Position numbers and translations under genes: made by a program
Shown here: positions 17,620-26,153 of the stretch, in pieces
Layout of the letters: every line of letters begins with the position of its first letter
How positions within the stretch are numbered: the stretch's first letter is position 1
Notes under the pieces: generated by a model
Database searches by the model: none
What the model saw: only the letters and a program-made list of their open reading frames with translations
Told to the model about the DNA's origin: nothing
Assembly (NCBI GenBank): GCA_946620035.1
Contig: CAMOMX010000002.1
Location: 3,136 to 67,135, forward strand
DNA: 64,000 bases
Reading direction: 5' to 3'
Source of the DNA: CAG-791 sp003447895
Lineage (GTDB): Bacteria; Bacillota; Clostridia; Lachnospirales; Lachnospiraceae

Positions 17620-18806
17620 TTTTCACTCCCTATTCCCCGGAACAGCTTGTCAGTAAAATCCCTGTCGAACGGATCGGTAAAACGGCTTCTGTACAGTCTC
17701 CCCGAAAAGGCCAGATGCGCGAGCGGGACAAGCTCAGCCTCCGGCGGAAGCACATACCGGTACAGAGGATCGGCGATCACCTTTGTCCCCTTTCGGCAGA
17801 GCTTTGAGAGCGCGTCTTCCGCTTCCTCCTCGCCTCTGCAGATCAGGTCCCCGCTCCGGATCAGCCCTTCGCTCCCCTCCGTGGACGCGATCACCTTTGT
17901 CTTCATTCCCTGCGCCTCGCAAAGGCCGGCAATGCTGCATGCGCTCACAGGCTCTCCGATCACGATGAGATCGGGCGCCTCTTCCCGCTCTTTATCCTGT
18001 CCCTCTTCCCGGATATAGGCGCATCCGCACAAATCCTCTGCCTCAGCTCTCTCCAGTTCCCGGGAAAGGCTTTTCATCTGCCCGCCGGCCGGCATCCCGC
18101 AGACCCAGGGCGTTCCGAACTTCTCTCTTAAGACCTTGGCGGCACCAAGGCCCGCTGCCGAGACAACAAGATTGACCGAAGCGCTTCCCGAATTTTTGAT
18201 CTGTCCAAGAGAACTTCCCATGGCCCAGACCGATCCGGCCTTCCAGCCCTCTTCCGCAAGAAGCTCCCGGATCGATTCCGCGCTCTTTGGACTGCCAAAA
18301 TCCAGAGGCGTCATGCCAAGTACATTGACGGTGCGCTCCCTTCGGACTGCGCCTTCGCTTTCTCCGAACAATTTGCGGGCAAGCATAGAAAAGGCAAGTC
18401 CGGCGCCGGTCACATAGTCGTGCATTCCGTTTGTGGGCACATAAAAGGTCGGGATCCCGGTCTTTTGCTCAATCACACGGCTGATCCCTGCAAAGTCTGT
18501 GCCGGTGAGATACGGGATCGGCGAGTTGCAGAGCGAAATAAAGAGAGGGCTGCAGGATTCGGCGGCGCTTACGACGTCTTCGATCAGTTTTTCATCATTT
18601 CCGAGCACTGCGTCCGGCTCGCACAGGCCTGACAGAAAGATCAGGCTGTCCCGGTCATACCACCTCGTCTCGTCGTGCGTATTGTAAGTGGAATTGCATC
18701 CCGAGGGGTCATGCATCACCGTCATTCCGCCCAGCTCGTAGAGGGCGGAACAAACGCCCGACACATCCCCCGTATAGACCGGCAGGATTCTGTATGTCTG
18801 TCTCAT
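17616..18806 (-). CDS. Nitrogenase component 1-like protein (K-like), module 2
   Basis: 396-residue member of the nitrogenase component 1 superfamily (NifD/K/E/N, BchN/B). Cys37 (DPSGCNSTY), Cys62 (SGLCEPDAVLGNDEK) and Cys93 (SLCNSPIPYLTGTDF) sit where NifK-type proteins place cluster ligands, so an iron-sulfur cluster at a subunit interface is likely. Its closest relative in the window is the C-terminal half of the 846-residue fusion (both run VYTGD/APDQSG-VSxLYELGG). The start at 18806 follows GGGAGG; the longer frame lacks family sequence. Presumed partner: the D-like half of the fusion encoded 114 bp upstream. Substrate unknown. Confidence 0.85.
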   Translation of the reverse strand: MRQTYRILPVYTGDVSGVCSALYELGGMTVMHDPSGCNSTYNTHDETRWYDRDSLIFLSGLCEPDAVLGNDEKLIEDVVSAAESCSPLFISLCNSPIPYLTGTDFAGISRVIEQKTGIPTFYVPTNGMHDYVTGAGLAFSMLARKLFGESEGAVRRERTVNVLGMTPLDFGSPKSAESIRELLAEEGWKAGSVWAMGSSLGQIKNSGSASVNLVVSAAGLGAAKVLREKFGTPWVCGMPAGGQMKSLSRELERAEAEDLCGCAYIREEGQDKEREEAPDLIVIGEPVSACSIAGLCEAQGMKTKVIASTEGSEGLIRSGDLICRGEEEAEDALSKLCRKGTKVIADPLYRYVLPPEAELVPLAHLAFSGRLYRSRFTDPFDRDFTDKLFRGIGSEK

Positions 18807-18920
18807 ACACACCTCCCTTTCCTGTGAACAGTGAGTTTTTCCTTTTCTGCGCGTGCGGAAAGAGCCGCCTCGATGACTGCGATCGATGTCTTCACGCTTC
18901 AAAAGCTGCTCCCACGGCCG

Positions 18921-21116
18921 TTAGAAAAGAAAGCTCCCGCATCCCAGTCCCTTGCGGGGCACAAGGTCCCGCGTGTCCTTCTCCTTCCGATAGGCGTCCT
19001 CCATGAGGGCCGCCAGCTTCCGGATCCCGTCATAGCCCCACATCCCGGCGTTGTCAATGATATTGACAAAGTGCCCTGTTCCGCAGAACCAGGCCGCCTT
19101 GGGGCCTATGGCCAGAAAGCTCTGATGGTCACTTCCCAGTCTCTTAGCGTGAAGGAGTCTTCCGTTTGTGTGGATCGTGCTGCACAGAAGGACCTGCGGC
19201 GCATAGTCTCTCAGCCACTTGAAATCCGGCTCCTCCTCGGCGGAGACGGCGTCCAGATAGATCTCTTTTACCGAAAAACCGCGCTCTGTCAAATAGCGGG
19301 CAAGTCCGAGCGGCCTCTGCACAGAAACCGCGTCGATCGCGATCGGCGTGTCCCCGACAAGGCTCAGAAGTTCCGCAAAGGCCCTGTCACAGCGTGCCTC
19401 TTCCGCGTCGGGATCGATCCCCGCCTCCTCACAGGTGACGTCAAGCGCCTTCGCGGCTTTCCGGATCAGTCCGCCGATCTCTTCATAGCCCATGGCGGCC
19501 GGAAGATACAGGCCCTCGGCCCCCAGTCTCCGCGCTGTCTGCCGGACGGATCCTGAAGCCAGGTAACTTCGCGTGATCAGGATATCCCTGGAAGCGAGGC
19601 TTCCGTAGTCTGAAAGCGTGAGGCAGTCCTGGATCTGGAGCGGAAGGGACGCGGTGCCCTTTTTCCGGTCCGAGGCCTTGATCAGTTTCATGAGTTCGCT
19701 TTCGGGGTCCAGCGGATAAATGTCTCCCAGAAGCGCGGTGCCTCCTGTCTTTACGGACGGCCGCTCCAGGATGTCCATCATCGCCTTTCTCAGCTTCTGA
19801 TCCGGCGTGGGGCCTGTCTTTTGCATGATCGGGTCCATCCAGCCCCTTAAGAAAGTGATATCCGGAAATCTTTTTTCCAGCTCCCCGTAGACATAGCGGA
19901 GGTCACAGCCCACAAAGTGATGGAGACACACGGGAAATACGATGACCGCCCGGGGCATTCCCTCCTCCCCTTTTGTGCGCCTGATCTTTCGGAGCACATC
20001 GCTGACTCCCTCCAATGTGATCTCCTCGAGATTTCCGGCATGCATGTCCGCCTCCTCGAGGACCACGCAGGAAAAGCGGTCGAGAGCATTCATTTCCGCC
20101 GCCGTCATGACAACGCCTCGCATGCAGTTGTCGGAGCAGATATAGATCTGATGGCTCTCGGGCATCAGCATTCCGATATGCACGATATTCCACGTCTCAT
20201 GGACCGGCGGATTGAACTCCAGTCCCGCCTTAAAGGGGGCGGGAAAGGACGCGCTTCCCACCGGAATCCTCGAATCCTGCTCCCGGATCCCTTGACTTTC
20301 GCAGGAGGACTGAGTCTTCGAACCCTCCCCGTTCTCTCTTTTTACCGGGTAGCGCACAGAATATCTCTCCGCAATGCTGTCCGCGAGTTTCCTGTACTGC
20401 CCGGCGATTTCGGACTCCGGAAAGGCTTCCGCTACTGTCTGCCTGCGTTCCTCCGCCTCCTGGACAAGCTCCGATCTCATGATCGTTCCCCGTATTTCCG
20501 TGCCGAGGTCCTGTGCCAGTTCCCGAACCTTTTGTTTCTCTCTCTTTACATTTCTCTCATTCAGGATCAGGCCGCCCAGCTCTGCGTAGCCCCGCTCCCG
20601 GTATTCCTCTACAGCGAGCCCGATATTGGCCGCCGCGTAGATGGACATATTCTCTCCGGACGTCACCACAAATACAGAGTCGGCGTATCCCTCCCGCATA
20701 GGCATCGCGAAGCCTCCGCAGACGACGTCGCCCAGAATGTCATAGAGGACGATATCCGGCTCGTATTCCGTGAGGATTCCCTTTTCCCTGAGCACTTCCA
20801 GCGCCTTCATGATCCCTCTTCCGGCGCATCCGCGGCCGGGATGGGGGCCTCCCGCCTCCGCGCAGATGATCCGCCCGCCATTGTCTGTATTTTTCACAAA
20901 CACGACATCGTCAAGCGTAAACGGCTCGCGGCTTCTGACCTTTTCCATGACCGTCGGGATCTCTTTTCCTCCGCGGATGTAGAACGTCGAATCCGCCTTG
21001 GGATCGCAGCCCACCTGCAGGACTGTAAGGCCGCGCTCCGCCCAGCAGACTGCCAGATTGGCCGCCGTCGTTGATTTTCCGATTCCGCCTTTTCCGTAAA
21101 AAGCTAATCTGATCAT
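18921..21116 (-). CDS. NifH-like ATPase fused to nitrogenase component 1-like (D-like) domain, module 2
   Basis: 731 residues. Residues 1-255 are a NifH/BchL-type reductase with P-loop GKGGIGKST, GCDPKADST, and [4Fe-4S] cysteines Cys97 (GCAGRG) and Cys133 (GDVVCGGFA). A polar linker (about 258-295) leads to a component 1-like domain (about 296-731) with Cys327 and Cys331 (YICSDNCMRG) plus Cys397 and Cys404 (FPVCLHHFVGCD). In NifD a histidine near the C terminus binds the FeMo cofactor; the comparable region here reads NAGMWGYDG without it. Such a reductase-catalytic fusion is unusual because NifH normally docks and leaves. The gene overlaps the TM1266-like gene by 4 bp. Confidence 0.87.
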   Translation of the reverse strand: MIRLAFYGKGGIGKSTTAANLAVCWAERGLTVLQVGCDPKADSTFYIRGGKEIPTVMEKVRSREPFTLDDVVFVKNTDNGGRIICAEAGGPHPGRGCAGRGIMKALEVLREKGILTEYEPDIVLYDILGDVVCGGFAMPMREGYADSVFVVTSGENMSIYAAANIGLAVEEYRERGYAELGGLILNERNVKREKQKVRELAQDLGTEIRGTIMRSELVQEAEERRQTVAEAFPESEIAGQYRKLADSIAERYSVRYPVKRENGEGSKTQSSCESQGIREQDSRIPVGSASFPAPFKAGLEFNPPVHETWNIVHIGMLMPESHQIYICSDNCMRGVVMTAAEMNALDRFSCVVLEEADMHAGNLEEITLEGVSDVLRKIRRTKGEEGMPRAVIVFPVCLHHFVGCDLRYVYGELEKRFPDITFLRGWMDPIMQKTGPTPDQKLRKAMMDILERPSVKTGGTALLGDIYPLDPESELMKLIKASDRKKGTASLPLQIQDCLTLSDYGSLASRDILITRSYLASGSVRQTARRLGAEGLYLPAAMGYEEIGGLIRKAAKALDVTCEEAGIDPDAEEARCDRAFAELLSLVGDTPIAIDAVSVQRPLGLARYLTERGFSVKEIYLDAVSAEEEPDFKWLRDYAPQVLLCSTIHTNGRLLHAKRLGSDHQSFLAIGPKAAWFCGTGHFVNIIDNAGMWGYDGIRKLAALMEDAYRKEKDTRDLVPRKGLGCGSFLF

Positions 21117-21385
21117 GTCTCTTCCGCCTTTGTGATCACATTGGAATACGCGGTCTTGGTGTTGATCCCGGGGAGGCGTCCGATCCTGCCCGAGAGCGCG
21201 CTGATCGTCTCCTGCGGCGCATCCACTGCCACGCTGATGATACTGATTCCCTTTTCTCTGTAGGGGATGCCCATTCTTCCGATAATGAAGGCACGGTATT
21301 CGTGCAGGATCTCATTGATCGAGTGCGTCACATCCTCGTTTTCCACTATGATCGAAATCACAGCAACTCTTGTCTCTTTACTCAT
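21113..21385 (-). CDS. TM1266-type iron-only hydrogenase system regulator
   Basis: 90-residue ACT-like small protein with the TM1266 family pattern (VAVISIIVENEDV, INEILHEYRAFIIGRMGIPYREKGISII, LSGRIGRLPGINTKTAYS). Members are encoded beside hydEFG and named putative iron-only hydrogenase system regulators; they resemble the NikR ligand-binding domain without a DNA-binding part. The start at 21385 follows GGGAGG. It sits between hypE (19 bp upstream) and the H/D fusion (4-bp overlap), which suggests it senses or modulates this whole pathway. Confidence 0.88.
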   Translation of the reverse strand: MSKETRVAVISIIVENEDVTHSINEILHEYRAFIIGRMGIPYREKGISIISVAVDAPQETISALSGRIGRLPGINTKTAYSNVITKAEET

Positions 21386-21404
21386 TGCGGACCTCCCATC
21401 CGGG

Positions 21405-22424
21405 TCAGCAGATCCTGGGAAGAAGCTCATTTCCGGGCTGCGGAAGAAGCGTCTGCGCGCCGATCTGTGTCGTAAGCGCAACTCTCCCCGGCATCTCCTC
21501 CGTGATTTTCCCGATCACTGCCGCGCCTTCCGTGTACTTGCATTTTCGCAGCGCCTCCAGGAGAAGGTCTGCCTTCTCCTTAGGACATACCATGACAAGC
21601 CTTCCCTCGCAGGCAAGGTACAGAGGTTCCAGTCCCAGAAGTCCGCAGACGCCTCTCACTGCGCCGTCCACGGGAATGGATACCGCGTCCAGATTTACGC
21701 CGACGCCGCTTTGCCCCGCGATCTCATAGAGCACCGTCCCTACGCCGCCCCGGGTGGCATCCCGGATCACATGGATGTCCGGAACCGCCTCAAGGGCCGC
21801 CTGTACGGCCTTATTTAAGGGCGCGCAGTCGCTTGTCACGTCCGCTTCGATGCCGTAATCGTCCCTCTCAAGAAGGATCGTGCAGCCGTGTCTTCCGATG
21901 TCGCCGGTCACGATGACCACATCCCCGGGAACAGCAAGCGCCCCGGAAGTCCGGATCCCGTCCGGGATGAAGCCCACCCCTGTCGTGTTGATGAACACGC
22001 CGTCGGCCTGTCCTTTTCCGGTGACTTTCGTGTCGCCCGCGACGATCGATACGCCTGCTTCCCGCGCGGTCTTTTCCATTGCGTCGGCGATCTTTTCGAG
22101 ATCCTCCATAGGAAATCCCTCTTCGATCACAAAGGCACAGGTCAGATACCGGGGAACAGCGCCCATGCAGGCCAGGTCATTGACTGTACCGCAGACAGCG
22201 AGCTTTCCGATGTTGCCTCCCGCGAAGAAGGCGGGAGAGACGATAAAACTGTCCGTAGACATCGCGATCCGCCCCTTCTCCACTTCGATCACGGCGGCGT
22301 CGTCCGCCGTAAAGAGCGGATTTTCAAAGTGTCTCTTAAAGACTCTGTCGATCAGCTCCGAAGTCTGCTTTCCCCCCGCTCCGTGCGCCAGGGTCACTGT
22401 ACCTTTTCCTGCCATATTGTCCAT
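21405..22424 (-). CDS. hypE: Hydrogenase maturation protein HypE
   Basis: 339 residues of the AIR-synthase/HypE family. HypE dehydrates a C-terminal thiocarboxamide, supplied by HypF, to thiocyanate, giving the cyanide ligands. The protein ends in the diagnostic PRIC, with the acceptor cysteine last. HGAGGKQTSELI, DDAAVIEVEKGRIAMSTDSF and VAGDTKVTGKGQ are typical. The start at 22424 follows GGAGG by five bases and one base after the hypD stop. Confidence 0.96.
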   Translation of the reverse strand: MDNMAGKGTVTLAHGAGGKQTSELIDRVFKRHFENPLFTADDAAVIEVEKGRIAMSTDSFIVSPAFFAGGNIGKLAVCGTVNDLACMGAVPRYLTCAFVIEEGFPMEDLEKIADAMEKTAREAGVSIVAGDTKVTGKGQADGVFINTTGVGFIPDGIRTSGALAVPGDVVIVTGDIGRHGCTILLERDDYGIEADVTSDCAPLNKAVQAALEAVPDIHVIRDATRGGVGTVLYEIAGQSGVGVNLDAVSIPVDGAVRGVCGLLGLEPLYLACEGRLVMVCPKEKADLLLEALRKCKYTEGAAVIGKITEEMPGRVALTTQIGAQTLLPQPGNELLPRIC

Positions 22425-22425
22425 C

Positions 22426-23472
22426 TCAACCTCCATATAAATAGAATGCGGAACATGCGCCCTCACCGGAAACCATGCAGGCGCCCACCGGGTGCTCCGG
22501 CGTACATCCCTTTCCGAATACAGGGCAGTCTGACGGCATGCATTTTCCCTGCAGGACTTCCCCGCAGCGGCAGGCCGGATTGACCCTTCCCTCTATTTTC
22601 GGAATCCCGAATTTGTACCTTGCGTCATATTCCCGGCAGCTGTCGCGAAGCTTCATGCCGGACATGGGGATCTCTCCGATCCCTCTCCATTCGCTGTCGC
22701 AGGGCTCCATCATCTCCTCCACGAGCTTTACCGCTGCCGGCTGTCCCTGGGCCCTGACGACCCTCGGATAGCAGTTCACGAAGAAAGGCTCTCCCTTTTC
22801 AAACCTCGTGACGCCAACTGCCAGTGCAGTCACAAGTTCCGAAGCCGTAAAGCCCGCGCAGATTCCGCTCACGCCTCTCTCTGCCAGCTCCTCACAGATT
22901 CCGGTGCCTGTGATCGCGTGGACATGTCCGGGATACAGAAACAGATCGGTGCTGTCCTTCATGGCCTCATAGGCCCCCGGCATAGTCTTGTTTGCTGTCA
23001 AAACAGAGAAATTATCCAGTTTTTTGTCCTTAGCCGACCGGACCGCCAGACATACGGAGGGCGTCGTCGTCTCAAAGCCCACGGAGAGGAACACCACCTG
23101 CTCCTGTCTGTGCGCCTCCGCGTAATCCACCGCGTCGGAGGGGGAATAGACAACCTGGATGCGCGCGCCGGCGCCCCTTGCCTTCTGAAGACTCGACTTC
23201 GTTCCGGGGACTCTCACAAGGTCCCCGAAGGTGCAGATCGTGCAGTCCCTCTCCGTCGCCAGAAAAAGCGCTTCGTCGATAAAGCTGACAGGCGTCACGC
23301 AGACCGGGCAGCCCGGCCCCGAGATCAGCTTTACGGAAGGCGGCAGGATCTTTCGGATCCCCAGCCGGAAGATCTCATGGGTGTGCGTGCCGCACACCTC
23401 CATGATCCGGACGTCAGGTCCCTTGTAGCCCTTTAAGATCTCCAGCGCCGATCTCTTTCCCCCCGCTGTCAT
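22426..23472 (-). CDS. hypD: Hydrogenase maturation protein HypD
   Basis: 348 residues. HypD and HypC assemble the Fe(CN)2CO unit. Conserved VCGTHTHEIFRLGI, SGPGCPVCVTP and GFETTTP are present, as is the C-terminal [4Fe-4S] cysteine set (NPACRCGEVL, MPSDCPVFGKGC, GACMVSGEGAC). The length is normal for the family. It overlaps hypC by 4 bp and ends one base before hypE. All catalytic cysteines appear intact, so a working HypCD complex is expected. Confidence 0.97.
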   Translation of the reverse strand: MTAGGKRSALEILKGYKGPDVRIMEVCGTHTHEIFRLGIRKILPPSVKLISGPGCPVCVTPVSFIDEALFLATERDCTICTFGDLVRVPGTKSSLQKARGAGARIQVVYSPSDAVDYAEAHRQEQVVFLSVGFETTTPSVCLAVRSAKDKKLDNFSVLTANKTMPGAYEAMKDSTDLFLYPGHVHAITGTGICEELAERGVSGICAGFTASELVTALAVGVTRFEKGEPFFVNCYPRVVRAQGQPAAVKLVEEMMEPCDSEWRGIGEIPMSGMKLRDSCREYDARYKFGIPKIEGRVNPACRCGEVLQGKCMPSDCPVFGKGCTPEHPVGACMVSGEGACSAFYLYGG

Positions 23473-23681
23473 AAGAACTCCTCCAGAAGCTGATCCGTCT
23501 CCGAGATATCGTCATTTGTAATTTTGGCGATGGCCGCGCCTGCGTGGACCATCACATAGTCGCCGGGCTCCAGATCCTCTAAGAGCTGCGCGGAGATCTG
23601 CCTCTTTGCTCCGCTCGCGTCCACGAGGGCTGTTCCGTTTTCATTGATCTTCACGATCCTTGCTGAAAGACCGACACACAT
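23469..23681 (-). CDS. hypC: Hydrogenase maturation chaperone HypC
   Basis: 70-residue HypC/HupF family chaperone. The essential N-terminal Met-Cys is present (MCVGLSARIV), along with the PGDYVMVHAGAAI motif. It carries iron bearing CO and CN ligands together with HypD. The leader contains a perfect GGCTCGC/GCGAGCC hairpin (23702-23718) directly abutting the GGAGG ribosome site, so translation initiation here may be modulated. It lies 48 bp after hypF, the widest gap within the hyp block. Confidence 0.96.
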   Translation of the reverse strand: MCVGLSARIVKINENGTALVDASGAKRQISAQLLEDLEPGDYVMVHAGAAIAKITNDDISETDQLLEEFL

Positions 23682-23729
23682 AATAACCTCCTTATTTTCA
23701 AGGCTCGCATGGCGAGCCCAAACATGATC

Positions 23730-26153
23730 TCAGATCTTACCGTCTGCCACCGCCTGTACGGCAGCCACTGCCTGGCCCAGCGCGATGCCGCCGTCGTTCG
23801 GGGGAAGCAGGTGATGCGTCAGGACACTGAATCCTCTCTCTGTAAGGCCGTTTTTGACAAGTGAAAGGAGCAGCCGGTTCTGAAAGCAGCCGCCGCTGAG
23901 CGCCGCCGTACCGATTCCCTTCTCCTGCCTGATCCTGAGGCAGGCTCCGATGATCTGATCCGCCAGCCGACGGTGAAAGAGAAAGGCCAGGGCCTCCGGC
24001 TCTTCTCCGCTCAGCCTCCGGACCGTGATCTCGCGCACGATCTCCTCCGTCGCAAGGATCCACCGTCCGTCCGCCTTCTCAGGGGCATCCGGGGCAAGCC
24101 TGCAGTCATCCTGCTTCCGCTTTCTCTCTCCGGCAGATTCCGTATCCGAGCGGTCTCCCACGCGCTCTGCCGCGAATTGGAGCGCCATGGAGGCCTCCCC
24201 CTCGAATGTCGAATGCCTGCAGATACCGCAGATCGCGCTCACCGCGTCAAAGAGACGGCCGGCACTTGTCGAAGTGACCGCATTGAGCTTTTTGTCCGCC
24301 ATTTTGATAACAACGGACGCTTCCTGTAAAGTACACAGGCCGAGTTTCACGGCCAGAGCGTCGGCGTCTTCCGGGAGAGCGCCATTCTCACAGAGACTGT
24401 GGAGCATCGAGACCGCGATCCTCCATCCGTCCCGGGAAGACAGGTCTCCTCCGACCTGCACAAAGGGCCGGATGCTGGCGTCTCTCTCATACTCTCTCAG
24501 GTCGCAGGTAAGGATCTCGCCGCCCCAGATCGTTCCGTCATCGCCGTACCCCGTGCCGTCCATAGAGACGCCTATGACAGGGCCTGCATGGTCATTCTCC
24601 GCCATGCAGCTAAGGATATGGGCGTAATGGTGCTGTACGCGCACGATCGGAAGGGGCCCCTTCCCGCTCTCTTCGCCGAGCTTTCGGGCCATCTCCTCCG
24701 CCACCAGGACCGAATTGTATCGGGGGTGTTTGTCGCAGGCGATCACTTCCGGTGTCACTTCCAGAAGCTTTCTGTATCTCTCCGTGGTCTCTTCGAGCGC
24801 CCGCACGCTCCTTAGATCCGCGAGATCTCCTATGTAGGAAGAGGGATAGAAAAGCGGGCCGGTTCCCACGCAGAACGTGTTCTTGAGCTCTCCGCCGATG
24901 GCGAGGACACCTCTCCCGGAAATCCGTTCCGGCCTGTCGTCCCAGACGGACAACAGGTAAGGGAGCGGCGCGTAGCCCCTGGATCTGCGGATCATATAGG
25001 GCTCCCCCTCGAAGAAATCCATGACCGAGTCGTCCGCCCGGATCCGGATCTTTCTGTCGTGGGACAAAATACAGTCACATATGCTGCCCAGTTCCTGAAG
25101 CGCCTCCCTGTCATCCCGGCAGATCGGCGCGCCGGACATGTTGCCGCTTGTCATCACAAGGCAGTCCGGCATCTGTATCCCGTCCGGGTAATCAAACAAT
25201 AAGATCTGCACAGGGGCATAGGGAAGCATGACGCCTACTGTCGGATTTCCGGGCGCTATACTTTGACAGAGCTTCCCGCCCGCGCGCTTGGAAAGAAGGA
25301 GGATCGGCTTCTGGTGTCCGGTCAGGATTTCCCGCTGGCCCGGACTGATCACACATTCTCTCCTGACGGCTGCCGAGTCCCTCATCATGACGGCAAAGGG
25401 CTTGACAGGCCTCTTCTTCCTCTCGCGGAGCTTTCTGACCGCCTCTTCGTTCGTCGCGTCGCACGCAAGATGGAATCCTCCGATTCCCTTGACCGCCACA
25501 ATGCCGCCCTCCGAAAGGATCTTCCGCGTACAGGTGATCGCTTCACTCCCCCGGATCGTCTCGTTCCCCGCAAGATATACGGACGGGCCGCAGTCATTGC
25601 AGCAGACCGGCTGCGCGTCGTACCTTCTGCTGGACGGGGAGTGATACTCCCGGGCGCAGGCCGGGCACATGGGGAACATCTTCATGCTGGTCCTCTCCCT
25701 GTCATAGGGAAGCGCGTCCAAAATGGTCAGCCTCGGCCCGCAGCAGGTGCAGTTTATGAAGGGATGCAGGTATCGGCGGTCCCCTGGATCCAGGAGCTCC
25801 CGCCTGCAGTCATCGCAGATCGCGATGTCCGGCGAGATGAAGATCTCTCCCCCGGTCTTCTCGCTCTCTATGATGTCAAAGGCGGAAAAGATGCGCTCAG
25901 GGCCCTCGCTCTTTTTGCAGTCCATCTTGAGGACGGCCGCGCGCCTGGGCGGCTTTTTCTCCAGAAGGCGGACAAAGTGCTCCACCTTTTCCGGCTCTCC
26001 CTGTGCGTAGATTTCCACATAAGGGCCTTTATTGCACACGGATCCCGTGATCCCGGCTTCAGCGGCATGCCTTGCCACTGTCGGACGGAAGCCGACGCCC
26101 TGGACGATCCCGTATACTTTTATCCTGATTGTCTCTCTCTTCATCGTATTCAT
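23730..26153 (-). CDS. hypF: Carbamoyltransferase HypF
   Basis: 807 residues. An N-terminal acylphosphatase domain (YGIVQGVGFRPTVARHA) is followed by two zinc fingers (CDDCRREL, CTCCGPR, CPACAREY, CCNDCGP), a YrdC-like ATP-binding domain (about 205-390) and a Kae1/TobZ-like carbamoyltransferase domain with VQHHYAHILSCM. It uses carbamoyl phosphate and ATP to carbamoylate the HypE C terminus, the first step toward cyanide. The gene overlaps the D/K fusion by 4 bp. The ribosome site is weak, so translational coupling is likely. Confidence 0.97.
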   Translation of the reverse strand: MNTMKRETIRIKVYGIVQGVGFRPTVARHAAEAGITGSVCNKGPYVEIYAQGEPEKVEHFVRLLEKKPPRRAAVLKMDCKKSEGPERIFSAFDIIESEKTGGEIFISPDIAICDDCRRELLDPGDRRYLHPFINCTCCGPRLTILDALPYDRERTSMKMFPMCPACAREYHSPSSRRYDAQPVCCNDCGPSVYLAGNETIRGSEAITCTRKILSEGGIVAVKGIGGFHLACDATNEEAVRKLRERKKRPVKPFAVMMRDSAAVRRECVISPGQREILTGHQKPILLLSKRAGGKLCQSIAPGNPTVGVMLPYAPVQILLFDYPDGIQMPDCLVMTSGNMSGAPICRDDREALQELGSICDCILSHDRKIRIRADDSVMDFFEGEPYMIRRSRGYAPLPYLLSVWDDRPERISGRGVLAIGGELKNTFCVGTGPLFYPSSYIGDLADLRSVRALEETTERYRKLLEVTPEVIACDKHPRYNSVLVAEEMARKLGEESGKGPLPIVRVQHHYAHILSCMAENDHAGPVIGVSMDGTGYGDDGTIWGGEILTCDLREYERDASIRPFVQVGGDLSSRDGWRIAVSMLHSLCENGALPEDADALAVKLGLCTLQEASVVIKMADKKLNAVTSTSAGRLFDAVSAICGICRHSTFEGEASMALQFAAERVGDRSDTESAGERKRKQDDCRLAPDAPEKADGRWILATEEIVREITVRRLSGEEPEALAFLFHRRLADQIIGACLRIRQEKGIGTAALSGGCFQNRLLLSLVKNGLTERGFSVLTHHLLPPNDGGIALGQAVAAVQAVADGKI

